From Eggerthella timonensis (GTDB lineage: Bacteria; Actinomycetota; Coriobacteriia; Coriobacteriales; Eggerthellaceae): a stretch of DNA of 64,000 nucleotides. Location: the NCBI RefSeq assembly GCF_900184265.1, contig NZ_FXXA01000002.1, positions 1,970,539 to 2,034,538 on the forward strand. Reading direction: 5' to 3'. A program made the translations under genes and the position numbers. Below the pieces are notes generated by a model. That model ran no database searches and was not told the DNA's origin. It was given only the letters and a program-made list of their open reading frames with translations. Positions 51,819-59,751 of the stretch are shown here, one piece after another (within the stretch, counting starts at the first letter, position 1; each line of letters begins with the position of its first letter).

Positions 51819-52958
51819 ATGCCCAAACATGCTCCCAACGTACCCAAAGGCACCCCCGCCGACCGCTCCGACGAGCGCATCGGCCTCACCGAGGCGTTCT
51901 CCCCGGTGGGAAACGGGTCGGAAGCGCCCGCTGACGGATCCGACGAGCGCATCGGCTTGACCGAGGCGTTCTCCCCGGTGGCCGACGGCGCGCACGCGGG
52001 CGGCTTCAGCTACCGCGGCGACAACGAGGACGAGTACCCCGACGCCATCGAGGCCCTCGAGCCGGTGGACGCGCCGCCGTTGCTGTTCGGCGACGAGACG
52101 CTGCCGGTCGAGCCCGAGGAGCCCCAGGGCCGCCACGGCAAGAAGCGGAAGGAAAAGAAGCAGAAGCAGCAGATCCCCGCCTACCAGCGCAAGTCGCGCC
52201 GCATGCGCCGCGTGCTCATCGCCATCGTCGTGCTGCTGATCGCGCTGATCGGCGCGCTGGGCTACTTCGCGTGGCAGTGGTTCGAGGAAAGCCAGCTGAT
52301 CGCTTCGCAGCAGACCCAGGAGCAGCAGAGCTCCCAAGAGGTAGGATCCATGCAGAAGGACGAGACGAAGGACGCCGCCACCGTCACCGCCAAGAAGACC
52401 GACGTGCCCGATCTGGCCGCCGTGCTCGGCATGACGAAGGACGACGCCATCACGGCGCTCAAGCACGGCGCGACCGAGACCGCCTCGAAGGAAGTGAACG
52501 AGGAGGGCAATCCCGTCAAGACGAACGTGACGGTGGCCCTCACCGACGAGCCGGCCGACACGCGCTCCGGCACGCCGACGGTGTACCTCGGCCTCGATGA
52601 GGACGGCGCGGTCGTGCAGGCCGGTTATTCCGCCGCCACCGCCTCGCTCGGCTACGGTTCGCTCAGCTTCGTCGACGCGGTGAAGAACGAGCACCTCATC
52701 GAGAAGACGCTGCAGGAAGCCGGCGTCGACGTGCCCGAGGGCTCCGCGGAGCTGCCCGCCGACAAGACCGCGTACTCCGAGTACGCGAGCGACGGCACGA
52801 CGCTCGTCAAGGAGTCGTACTCGTTCTCCGGAACGGTCGAGATGGACGGCGCCGCGCACGAGTGGTCGGCGGTGCTGCTGTACAACTACTCGACCGCGAA
52901 CACGTCCGGCAACCTCGCCGACACCATCCGCATCGTCTACGTCTACATCAACGCGTAA
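51819..52958 (+). CDS. single-helix membrane protein with duplicated N-terminal motif
   Basis: A 379-residue protein. The cytoplasmic region contains two identical 14-residue motifs, SDERIGLTEAFSPV, at 17-30 and 41-54, then an acidic stretch and a basic Lys/Gln cluster. One membrane helix (about 129-151) is followed by an extracytoplasmic domain of about 220 residues. The segment VPDLAAVLGMTKDDAITALKHGA is reminiscent of a PASTA-like opening but is not convincing. The duplicated motif looks like a docking peptide for a cytoplasmic partner. Function unknown. A stem-loop follows the stop. Confidence 0.7.
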   Translation: MPKHAPNVPKGTPADRSDERIGLTEAFSPVGNGSEAPADGSDERIGLTEAFSPVADGAHAGGFSYRGDNEDEYPDAIEALEPVDAPPLLFGDETLPVEPEEPQGRHGKKRKEKKQKQQIPAYQRKSRRMRRVLIAIVVLLIALIGALGYFAWQWFEESQLIASQQTQEQQSSQEVGSMQKDETKDAATVTAKKTDVPDLAAVLGMTKDDAITALKHGATETASKEVNEEGNPVKTNVTVALTDEPADTRSGTPTVYLGLDEDGAVVQAGYSAATASLGYGSLSFVDAVKNEHLIEKTLQEAGVDVPEGSAELPADKTAYSEYASDGTTLVKESYSFSGTVEMDGAAHEWSAVLLYNYSTANTSGNLADTIRIVYVYINA

Positions 52959-52962
52959 CAGG

Positions 52963-52992
52963 GTTCCGCCGGCCTGACGGCCGGCGGAACGC
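52963..52992 (+). terminator. hairpin after the SDERIGLTEAF-motif protein gene
   Basis: GTTCCGCCGGCC-TGAC-GGCCGGCGGAAC is a perfect 12-bp stem just after the stop; it lacks a T-run. Confidence 0.6.
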
Positions 52993-53011
52993 GCCGATGC
53001 TGCGGGCGGCC

Positions 53012-53096
53012 GTGGCACCCGATCTCGCGGCGAGGCCGAGGGCTCGCGTACCGAAGTACGCTTCGCCCTCGGCCTTCCCACGATCTCGGGCACCAC
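53012..53096. repeat. 85-nt imperfect palindrome upstream of dhaL
   Basis: GGCCGAGGGC...GCGTAC-CGAA-GTACGC...GCCCTCGGCC is the core of a long hairpin whose outer arms (GTGGCACCCGA / TCGGGCACCAC) also partly pair. It may be another member of the palindrome set or a small RNA. Confidence 0.5.
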
Positions 53097-53143
53097 GACC
53101 AGCCTCGCTGACTTACTGCGCCAACCTGCGCGCTTTTCGCCCA

Positions 53144-53172
53144 TTGACCTTCTCGAACGTTGCGGGTAGAGT
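53144..53172 (+). promoter_or_regulatory. dhaL promoter
   Basis: TTGACC (53144-53149), 17 bp, TAGAGT (53167-53172). A further GTTGACC follows just downstream. It is an ordinary spacing, unlike the MerR-type sites. Confidence 0.5.
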
Positions 53173-53210
53173 TGACCGCGAAGCGATAACCGAGAGGGAG
53201 AGGGGCACCT

Positions 53211-53843
53211 ATGATCGATCGGGGCACGTGCAAGGCCATGCTGCGCGAAGGCGCGCGGCTCATGCTGGAGCATGCCGAGCGCTTAAGCGACATCGACTCG
53301 AAGTTCGGCGACGGCGATCACGGCATCACCATCACGAAGATCGCCAAGCTCGTGAACGAGCGCGTCGAGCAGTGGGACGACGCCTCCGTCAAAGACTTCC
53401 TCGACGACTTGGGCATGGACGTGATGGCCGTGCGCGGCGGCTCCGCGGGCCCGCTGTACGGCACGCTCATCGGCGGCTTGGGCGCCCGGCTCGACGACGA
53501 CGAGAACGAGCTTTCCGCCGACGCCGCGCGCCGCATGTTCGCCGGCTGCCTGGCCGAGATGCAGGATATCACGAACGCGCAGGTGGGCGACAAGACCATG
53601 ATGGACGCCCTGATCCCCGCCGTGGAAGCCGCGCAGACGTGCCCCGCCGCGGACGACGATGCGGCGGCCGTGTTCGCCGCAGCGGCAGAGGCGGCCGAGG
53701 CGGGAGCGCGGGCCTCCGAAGGCTTCGCGTCGAAGTTCGGCCGCGCGCGCAGCTACGGCGATCAGACCATCGGCACGCCCGACGCGGGCGCCGTGTCCAC
53801 CTCGCTGTTCTTGCGGGGGCTGGCGCAGGGTGCCGCGCACTAG
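53211..53843 (+). CDS. dhaL: dihydroxyacetone kinase subunit L
   Basis: A 210-residue nucleotide-binding subunit of dihydroxyacetone kinase. The DhaL motif DIDSKFGDGDHGITI (aspartates for Mg-ADP) and VRGGSAGPLYGTLIGGLG are intact, as is the C-terminal DPGAVS-like TPDAGAVSTSLF. DhaL precedes dhaK here, whereas the usual order is K then L. A strong intrinsic terminator separates the two genes. Start ATG 53211. No PTS-type DhaM is in the window, so the phosphate donor cannot be settled. Confidence 0.9.
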   Translation: MIDRGTCKAMLREGARLMLEHAERLSDIDSKFGDGDHGITITKIAKLVNERVEQWDDASVKDFLDDLGMDVMAVRGGSAGPLYGTLIGGLGARLDDDENELSADAARRMFAGCLAEMQDITNAQVGDKTMMDALIPAVEAAQTCPAADDDAAAVFAAAAEAAEAGARASEGFASKFGRARSYGDQTIGTPDAGAVSTSLFLRGLAQGAAH

Positions 53844-53853
53844 AGGGGAACCC

Positions 53854-53886
53854 GGCCTGCCGCAGCGTGCGGCGGGCCTTTCTTTT
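53854..53886 (+). terminator. intrinsic terminator between dhaL and dhaK
   Basis: GGCCTGCCGC...GCGGCGGGCC (one G-T pair) is followed by TTTCTTTT, 11 bases after the dhaL stop and 31 before the dhaK start. Confidence 0.85.
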
Positions 53887-53916
53887 CCGGCTGTCAAACG
53901 ACTGAGGAGGAGCACC

Positions 53917-54915
53917 ATGCAGATGAAGAAGTTCATCAACGACCCCGACAACCTCACGACGGAGCTGCTCGAGGGCCTGGCCCTGGCGAACCCCGACATC
54001 CTCGAGCTCGGCGAGGACAACATGGTCATCAACAAGAAGCTGGCCGAGGCCGACCGCGTGACCATCGTGACGCAGGGCGGCAGCGGCCACGAGCCGGCCA
54101 TCGAGGGCTTCGTGGGCGAGGGCATGGTGGACATCGACGTGGTGGGCGACATCTTCGCCGCGCCCGGCCCGCAGGCCTGCGTCGACGCCATCAAGCTGGC
54201 CGACAAGGGCAAGGGCGTGCTCTACATCGTGCTCAACCACGCCGGCGACATGCTGACGGGCAACATGACCATGAAGCAGTGCAAGAAGCAGGGCCTCAAC
54301 GTGGTCAAGGTGGTCACGCAGGAGGACGTGTCGAACGCCTCGCGCGAGAACGCCGACGACCGCCGCGGCCTCGTGGGCTGCATCCCCACGTACAAGATCG
54401 CCGGCGCCGCGGCCGCCGAGGGCAGAAGCCTCGAGGAGGTGGCGGCCGTCGCGCAGCGCTTCGCCGACAACATGGCGACGCTGGCCGTGGCCGTGCGCGG
54501 CGCCACCCATCCGCAGACGGGCACGCTCTTGGCCGAGCTCGGCGACGACGAGATGGAAATCGGCATGGGCCAGCACGGCGAGGAGGGCGGCGGCCGCCAG
54601 CCCATGAAGTCCGCCGACGAGACGGCCGCCATCATGGTGAACGCGCTCGTGAAGGACATCGGCATCGAGCCGGGCGAGAAGGTCATGCTCATCGTCAACG
54701 GCTCGGGCGCCACCACGCTCATGGAGCAGCTCATCGTGTACCGCGCCGCGGTCAAGGAGCTGGCTAAGCAGGACATCGAAGTGGTGGCGAACTTCGTGGG
54801 CGAGATGCTGACCGTGCAGGAGCAGGCCGGATTCCAGATGTTCATGGCGCGCATGGACGACGAGCTGCTGCGTCTGTGGAACGCTCCCTGCACCACGCCG
54901 TACCTGAAGAAGTAG
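53917..54915 (+). CDS. dhaK: dihydroxyacetone kinase subunit K
   Basis: A 332-residue substrate-binding subunit. QGGSGHEPAIEGFVGEGMVDI near residue 55, and the covalent-binding His in EIGMGQHGEEGG, are in place; LIVNGSGATTLMEQLIVYR is typical of the C-terminal half. It binds dihydroxyacetone through the His and passes it phosphate from DhaL. Start ATG 53917 after GAGGAGG; ATG 53923 is an in-frame alternative. The next gene, an aldolase, begins 9 bp later. Confidence 0.92.
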   Translation: MQMKKFINDPDNLTTELLEGLALANPDILELGEDNMVINKKLAEADRVTIVTQGGSGHEPAIEGFVGEGMVDIDVVGDIFAAPGPQACVDAIKLADKGKGVLYIVLNHAGDMLTGNMTMKQCKKQGLNVVKVVTQEDVSNASRENADDRRGLVGCIPTYKIAGAAAAEGRSLEEVAAVAQRFADNMATLAVAVRGATHPQTGTLLAELGDDEMEIGMGQHGEEGGGRQPMKSADETAAIMVNALVKDIGIEPGEKVMLIVNGSGATTLMEQLIVYRAAVKELAKQDIEVVANFVGEMLTVQEQAGFQMFMARMDDELLRLWNAPCTTPYLKK

Positions 54916-54924
54916 GGGAGGCCC

Positions 54925-55767
54925 ATGCTCGTATCTTTGAGAACCGTCCTCGCCTGGGCGGAAGAGAACGGTTGCGCGGCCGCCGCCTTCGACACGCCGA
55001 ACCTCGAGCTGTTGCTCGCCGCCATCGGCGCGGCCGAGGAGCGCGACGAGCCGGTCATCATCCAGCACGCGCAGCTGCACGAAGAGGAGACGTCCATCGA
55101 CGTGATCGGCCCCATCATGGTGGCGCGCGCCGAGGCCTCGCGCGTTCCCGTGTGCGTGATGCTCGACCACGGCGAGGATGTGGGCTACGTGCGCCGCGCC
55201 CTCGAACTAGGGTTCTCGGCCGTCATGATCGACGGTTCGCAGCTGCCCTACGAGGAGAACGTGGCGCTGACGCTGGGAGCGGTGGAGCTGGCCCACGAGT
55301 ACGGCGCCGACGTGGAGGCCGAGATCGGCTTCACCACGGGCCACGAGGGGCTCGAGAACGCCGACGACGACCGGGAGAACGTGTACACCGACCCCGACGA
55401 GGCCGCGCGCTTCGTGGCCGACACGGGCATCGACGCGCTCGCGGCCAGCGTGGGCACGGTGCACGGCTTCTACAAGGCGGCGCCGAACCTCGATTTCAAG
55501 CTGATCGAGGAGCTGCGCATCCGCTGCGGCGTGCCGCTCGTCATGCACGGCGGCAGCGGCCTGTCGTGCGAGGACACGCGGGCGGCCATCCGCGCCGGCA
55601 TCCGCAAGATCAACTACTTCAGCTACATGAGCAACGCGGGCGTGCGCGCCGTCGAGGCGCTCATCGCCCAAGAGCATCCGAAGTACTTCCACGCGCTGGC
55701 CAACGCGGCGACCGCCGCCATGCAGGCCGACGCGGAAGCCGCCATGGACATGTTCTCGATGCGCTAG
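54925..55767 (+). CDS. class II (metal-dependent) aldolase, fructose/tagatose-bisphosphate type
   Basis: A 280-residue FbaA/GatY-family aldolase. The zinc ligands are visible in VMLDHGED, EAEIGF, SVGTVHGFYK and VMHGGSGL. Length matches GatY/KbaY and the shorter class II FBP aldolases. It condenses or splits a ketose phosphate with dihydroxyacetone phosphate as one half. Sitting directly after dhaK, it could channel the DHAP made by DhaKL, or act on a specific sugar phosphate that yields DHA or DHAP. The true substrate is not decidable from the sequence. Confidence 0.88.
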   Translation: MLVSLRTVLAWAEENGCAAAAFDTPNLELLLAAIGAAEERDEPVIIQHAQLHEEETSIDVIGPIMVARAEASRVPVCVMLDHGEDVGYVRRALELGFSAVMIDGSQLPYEENVALTLGAVELAHEYGADVEAEIGFTTGHEGLENADDDRENVYTDPDEAARFVADTGIDALAASVGTVHGFYKAAPNLDFKLIEELRIRCGVPLVMHGGSGLSCEDTRAAIRAGIRKINYFSYMSNAGVRAVEALIAQEHPKYFHALANAATAAMQADAEAAMDMFSMR

Positions 55768-55788
55768 CGTCGAGCGAGAGGAGCGCGT

Positions 55789-56112
55789 ATGACCGCAACC
55801 TATATGCACATCGGCATCCCCATCACGGAGAAGAAGCCGAACATGACCTACAACGAGGCCATGAAGTTCTGGGTGTCGAACGTCGACGACTACGACTACA
55901 AGGTGGAGTACCTCAAATTCGAGGAGGGCACGCCCTTCCCCGAGGAGCTGCACCGCCGCTGGCACGTGGCCTACGCGGTGGACGACCTCGACCGCTACGC
56001 CGACGATGCCGACCGCATCATCTGCGGCCCCCTGGACGCCGGCCCCGGCGTGCGCCTCGCCTTCGTCGAGAAGGACGGCGCCGTCATCGAGCTCTACGAG
56101 GACAAGAACTAG
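55789..56112 (+). CDS. VOC/glyoxalase-like small protein
   Basis: A 107-residue protein. The early HIGIPI strand and the final VRLAFVEKDGAVIELYED strand, with the Glu typical of the metal site, fit half of a vicinal oxygen chelate fold. It lies 21 bp after the aldolase and is probably last in the dha cluster; an isomerase or lyase role on a sugar or ketose intermediate is possible. Sequence similarity to characterised VOC enzymes is low, so the function is open. Confidence 0.7.
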   Translation: MTATYMHIGIPITEKKPNMTYNEAMKFWVSNVDDYDYKVEYLKFEEGTPFPEELHRRWHVAYAVDDLDRYADDADRIICGPLDAGPGVRLAFVEKDGAVIELYEDKN

Positions 56113-56215
56113 CGTTTCGATCCGATAGCCGTTGGAAGCGCGCACCCGGTATCGTCGGGTGCGCGCTTCATCGTGTCGGGGGCTCTCGCGCAGCGTCTCG
56201 CCTCGCGCGGATCGT

Positions 56216-56356
56216 GGCAAGTTCGAGCCGTTTTGGCTATCCTCAATCAGCTATAAAACGAAGTCGAGCGATGCTGACCAGGTGTTTTCCCGAAGCTATG
56301 ATGAAGCGGGGCGGCGTATGGGTGCCGAAAGGCTCGCAAAACGGCGCGAACTTGCC
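56216..56356. repeat. long-arm inverted-repeat element 4
   Basis: Arms 56216-56235 (GGCAAGTTCGAGCCGTTTTG) and 56337-56356 pair at 19 of 20 positions. The interior has CCAGGT at 56278-56283, about 62 bp from the left end. It lies between convergent VOC and DUF454 genes. Confidence 0.65.
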
Positions 56357-56407
56357 AGAATTCGCGCGCGGCGCCCATCCCGCTGGCGCTTGTGATCGCG
56401 GATGCCC

Positions 56408-56821
56408 CTAGCCTTCCTCTTCGGCGCGGCGGACGCGCTGGACGCGCTCGATGCCGATGGTAGGGATGCGGACGAACATGAGGTAGAGCAGAAACACGCC
56501 GACGCAGCCGAGGACGGCCCAGACGAGGGGCTTCTGCACGAACCATGCGGACAGCCCCATGAGCGTGAACGACACGGCCAGGATGCGCGCTTTCGTGCCG
56601 ATCGGGATGCCGCCGGCTTCCTTGAATGCGGCGACGTACGTGCGGTACACCCGCGTCGAGACGATCCAGGCATGGCAGCGCGGCGAGGACTTCGCGAACA
56701 AGAACGTCGCGAGCAGTAGCAGCGGGGTGGTGGGCAGCACCGGCACGAACACGCCGATGCAGCCGACGATGCAAGCCGTCCAGGCGCCGGCGAGCGTGAG
56801 GAGGCGGGTTAATCGATTCAT
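56408..56821 (-). CDS. DUF454 (YbaN-type) membrane protein
   Basis: A 137-residue protein with three or four helices and the YbaN family opening VGCIGVFVPVLPTTPLLLLATFLFAKSSPR, which is the strongest mark of DUF454. The C-terminal part has the usual VRIPT ending. Start ATG 56821 after GGAAGGACACC. It is monocistronic. The family has no established biochemical function. Confidence 0.88.
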   Translation of the reverse strand: MNRLTRLLTLAGAWTACIVGCIGVFVPVLPTTPLLLLATFLFAKSSPRCHAWIVSTRVYRTYVAAFKEAGGIPIGTKARILAVSFTLMGLSAWFVQKPLVWAVLGCVGVFLLYLMFVRIPTIGIERVQRVRRAEEEG

Positions 56822-56993
56822 GGTGTCCTTCCGTCGCGAAAGGCGGGCTTCGGGCATCTGATTCTTCGAGTATAACAAATCGGCATCGTGTCGAAAGGCG
56901 GCGCTCGCCGAATCGATGGTTTTACCCGCACGCGGGCCGGCGACTCCTTCGCGTATACTGCGGGAAACGGAATCGGACGGGCGAGGGGGCGCT

Positions 56994-57779
56994 ATGGGAT
57001 ACATCGAGGCGAACAAGGAAGCGTGGGAGGAGGCATTCGAGCATCGGCTTCCCGGCTGGGGCGAAGACGTCGCCGAGCGGTTGCAACGCGAGGAGCTGCC
57101 GTTCCTCAACCCCGACCTGGCGCGCGAGCTGCGTTCGATGGGCCTTGCGGGCAAGCATGTGGCGCAGTTCTGCTGCAACAACGGCCGCGAGCTTCTGTCG
57201 CTCATGCAGCTGGGCCCTGCGCGCGGCGTGGGGTTCGACATCGCCGAGAACGTCCTCGGGCAGGCTCGGGACGCCGCGCGGGGGGCCGGCGTCGAGCGCT
57301 GCTCCTTCGTCGCCGGCGACGTCCTCGCCATCCCTCCCGCCTACGACGGGGCGTTCGACCTCGTGCTGTTCACCATCGGGGCCGTCACCTGGATCGAGGA
57401 TCTGGACGCCCTGTTCGGCAAGGCGGCGACGTGCCTGAAGCCGGGCGGCGCGGTGGTCCTCCACGACTTCCACCCCGTCATGAACATGCTGCCGCTGCCC
57501 GGCGAGCCCGGCTTCGACGCGGAGCGGCCGAGCCTGGCGTACTCCTACTTCCGCAGCGAGCCGTGGATCGAGAACGAGGGCATGGGCTACATGTCCGGAT
57601 GCTACGAGTCCAAGACGTTCACGAGCTTCTCGCACACGATGTCGGCCATCGTGAACGCGGTGTGCCGCGCGGGCCTGCACGTGACCAAGCTCGACGAGTT
57701 CGACTACGACGTCGGCCTGACCGACGCCTACGATGGCCGGGGCCTTCCGCTCTCGTTCCTGCTGACGGCGCGCAAGTGA
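56994..57779 (+). CDS. class I SAM-dependent methyltransferase
   Basis: A 261-residue methyltransferase. The SAM motifs are degenerate but present: QFCCNNGRELL (motif I region), GVGFDIAENVLGQAR and GDVLAIPPAYDGAFDLVLFTIGAVTWIEDLDALF (motifs II-III), then KPGGAVVLHDFHP. The C-terminal half has a capping domain. Start ATG 56994 after GAGGGGG. The substrate is unknown; the Cys pair in the first motif is unusual. It is divergent from the DUF454 gene and precedes the infC operon. Confidence 0.85.
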   Translation: MGYIEANKEAWEEAFEHRLPGWGEDVAERLQREELPFLNPDLARELRSMGLAGKHVAQFCCNNGRELLSLMQLGPARGVGFDIAENVLGQARDAARGAGVERCSFVAGDVLAIPPAYDGAFDLVLFTIGAVTWIEDLDALFGKAATCLKPGGAVVLHDFHPVMNMLPLPGEPGFDAERPSLAYSYFRSEPWIENEGMGYMSGCYESKTFTSFSHTMSAIVNAVCRAGLHVTKLDEFDYDVGLTDAYDGRGLPLSFLLTARK

Positions 57780-57854
57780 AGCCCGGCGCGGCGTCGGGAG
57801 CGGCAGGAGGTTAAGAAGTTGGGCGAAAAAGCGGCGAAAAGCTGCGCAAAACGC

Positions 57855-58019
57855 TTGCATCTGCTCATCGGCGTGCTACAATAGGCAAGTTGTTTATTCA
57901 AGTGAGGGGAAACCCTCCACCTGATTCGGCGCTTTGGCTGCTGATGGGTCGCTCGAATACCGGCTGAAAAGCCCGAAACGAATGCGAAACCCGTACGCTG
58001 CCAAAGCTACGGGTTTTAT
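57855..58019 (+). promoter_or_regulatory. infC promoter and L20-type leader with attenuator
   Basis: TTGCAT (57855-57860), 16 bp, TACAAT (57877-57882), then a leader of about 100 nt ending in a terminator: AAACCCGTA (57987-57995) pairs with TACGGGTTT (58008-58016), then TATT. This matches the attenuation leaders found before infC-rpmI-rplT, where L20 or IF3 provides feedback. Confidence 0.7.
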
Positions 58020-58056
58020 TATGCGCGGAAGCGCGATGGATTGGGAGGTGAGCGCG

Positions 58057-58632
58057 ATAGCTGCTCAGGAGCCTCGGCTCAACGAAGAGATTACGGTTCG
58101 CGAGTGCCGTTTGATCGGCTTCGATGGCGAACAGATGGGCATTTACGTCACGGCGGAGGCTCAGCGCGTCGCCGATAACCAGGGGCTTGACCTCGTGGAG
58201 ATCGCGCCGAACGCGGAACCGCCCGTGTGCCGCATCATGGATTATGGCAAGTTCAAGTACGACCAGGCCATCAAGGCCAAGCAGGCCCGCAAGAACCAGA
58301 GCAAGGTCGAGACGAAGGAAATGAAGTTCCGGCCGAAGATCGACGTGGGCGACTACACGACGAAGAAGAAGCACGTCATGCGCTTCCTCGAAGCCGGCAA
58401 CAAGGTGAAGATCACCATCATGTTCCGCGGCCGCGAAATGGCGCACCCGGAGCTGGGCCTCACCATCCTGGAGCGTCTGGCCGACGACCTGAAGGACGAA
58501 GCGGTCATCGAGAACCAGCCCAAGATGGAAGGCCGCAACATGCACATGCTCATCGCCCCGCTGCCTGCGGCGGCTGCGGCGAAGAAAAAGAAAGAGAACG
58601 AGAAGAAAGAAGAAGGGAACGACCATGCCTAA
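58057..58632 (+). CDS. infC: translation initiation factor IF-3
   Basis: A 191-residue IF-3 when read from AUA 58057: [20 protein letters not shown] is the normal N-terminus, and [18 protein letters not shown], the conserved [17 protein letters not shown] and the C-terminal domain follow. I chose AUA because a perfect Shine-Dalgarno GGAGGTGA (58044-58051) is correctly spaced for it, while the in-frame ATG at 58036 and GTG at 58048 are not. infC genes commonly use rare starts so that IF-3 can repress its own translation. The gene overlaps rpmI by 8 bases. Confidence 0.88.
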   Translation: MAAQEPRLNEEITVRECRLIGFDGEQMGIYVTAEAQRVADNQGLDLVEIAPNAEPPVCRIMDYGKFKYDQAIKAKQARKNQSKVETKEMKFRPKIDVGDYTTKKKHVMRFLEAGNKVKITIMFRGREMAHPELGLTILERLADDLKDEAVIENQPKMEGRNMHMLIAPLPAAAAAKKKKENEKKEEGNDHA

Positions 58633-58822
58633 GATGAAGACTCATCGCGGCACCGCGAAGCGATTCCGCGTTACCGGTTCCGGCAAGATCATGCGCTCGA
58701 AGGCCTACAAGAGCCACATCATGACGAAGAAGAGCCCCAAGCGCAAGCGCAACTTCCGCCATGAAACCGAAGTGGCCACGGCTGACCAGAAGGTCATCGC
58801 CCGCAACCTCGGCCTCCGCTAA
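58625..58822 (+). CDS. rpmI: 50S ribosomal protein L35
   Basis: The 65-residue L35, starting [20 protein letters not shown] and ending in the basic VIARNLGLR. Length and sequence are typical. It overlaps the end of infC and precedes rplT by 23 bp in the conserved infC-rpmI-rplT operon. Confidence 0.97.
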   Translation: MPKMKTHRGTAKRFRVTGSGKIMRSKAYKSHIMTKKSPKRKRNFRHETEVATADQKVIARNLGLR

Positions 58823-58845
58823 TCGTAAAGGAACAGTGATAGAAC

Positions 58846-59199
58846 ATGCCTCGTGTCAAGCGCGCAGTCAGCGCCCATAAGAAGCGTCGTACCGTCCTCA
58901 ACCGCGCCAAGGGCTACTACGGTGCGAAGTCCCGTTCCTACCGTGCCGCGAAGGAGCAGGTGCAGCATTCGCTCCAGTACATGTATCGCGATCGCCGCAA
59001 CAAGAAGCGCGAGATCCGTCGCCTCTGGATCACCCGCATCAACGCGGCCGCTCGCATCAACGGCATGAGCTACTCGGTGCTCATGAACGGCCTCAAGAAG
59101 GCCGGCGTGCAGCTGGACCGCAAGGTGCTGTCCGACATGGCCATCAACGACCCCGCGGCGTTCACCGCCATCACCGAGGTCGCCAAGAAGGCCCTGTAG
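58846..59199 (+). CDS. rplT: 50S ribosomal protein L20
   Basis: The 117-residue L20, starting [20 protein letters not shown], with the RNA-binding long helix and the C-terminal domain ([18 protein letters not shown]) complete. L20 binds 23S rRNA early in assembly and can act as the repressor of its own operon through the leader. It is followed by a strong terminator. Confidence 0.97.
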   Translation: MPRVKRAVSAHKKRRTVLNRAKGYYGAKSRSYRAAKEQVQHSLQYMYRDRRNKKREIRRLWITRINAAARINGMSYSVLMNGLKKAGVQLDRKVLSDMAINDPAAFTAITEVAKKAL

Positions 59200-59244
59200 T
59201 TTCTCGTTTCGCGGCTTACGGCCTGCGAACCGCACGACGATATG

Positions 59245-59274
59245 ACGAAGGCCCCGCATCTGCGGGGCCTTCGT
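59245..59274. terminator. terminator after rplT
   Basis: ACGAAGGCCCCGCA and its exact complement with a 2-base loop. Lying between convergent rplT and the NifX-like gene, it may serve both. Confidence 0.75.
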
Positions 59275-59294
59275 GCGTTCGGGGGAGGGGCTTC

Positions 59295-59651
59295 TCACGC
59301 TTCGAGGGCGTTGAGCGTCTCCTCGTCGTTGTGCCATTCGTCGGCGCCGATGAGGGTGTGGGCCAGGTACGCTTCGGCCGCGCCGCGGGCGCTTCCCTTC
59401 TCGTTGGCCACCACTTCGATATCGGCCGCCTCCAGCGCTTCCACGGCATCGCGCTCGATGATGCCGGTGATGACCGCCGTCACGTCGAGCTCGCGCAGCA
59501 CGGCGGCGATGCGGGCGGGGCTTTGATGGGGGTTCGGCATGTTCTGGCATTCGACGATGATGCCCCGTTCGATCTTGTAGCAGGTGAAGCTCGCGCAATG
59601 CCCGAAATAGGGCGAGACCGCAAGCCCCTCGCTTGCCACCGCTATCCTCAT
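59295..59651 (-). CDS. NifX/NifB-associated cofactor-binding domain protein
   Basis: A 118-residue protein of the dinitrogenase iron-molybdenum cofactor-binding fold (NifX, MTH1175 type). It opens MRIAVASEGLAVSPYFGHC, the usual family opening, and contains the ITGIIERDAVEALEAADIEVV block. Such proteins bind or carry metal clusters; stand-alone members in non-nitrogen-fixing anaerobes have no known target. No nif gene is nearby. Start ATG 59651 after AAAGGAACC. It is divergent from the flavoprotein gene. Confidence 0.85.
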   Translation of the reverse strand: MRIAVASEGLAVSPYFGHCASFTCYKIERGIIVECQNMPNPHQSPARIAAVLRELDVTAVITGIIERDAVEALEAADIEVVANEKGSARGAAEAYLAHTLIGADEWHNDEETLNALEA

Positions 59652-59751
59652 AAGGTTCCTTTCATCGCTTCGTTGAAAAGTACGATACCGCGCTTGGCGG
59701 ATTGCGTGTCTGCCCTTTCGCTCAACGGGGATAAATAGTAAGCTGAACGAC

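Noticed and set aside
53144-53172. dhaL promoter as an eighth MerR-type site
   Set aside because: The spacing to TAGAGT is 17 bp and there is no GGAG/CTCC dyad in the spacer, so it looks like an ordinary promoter.
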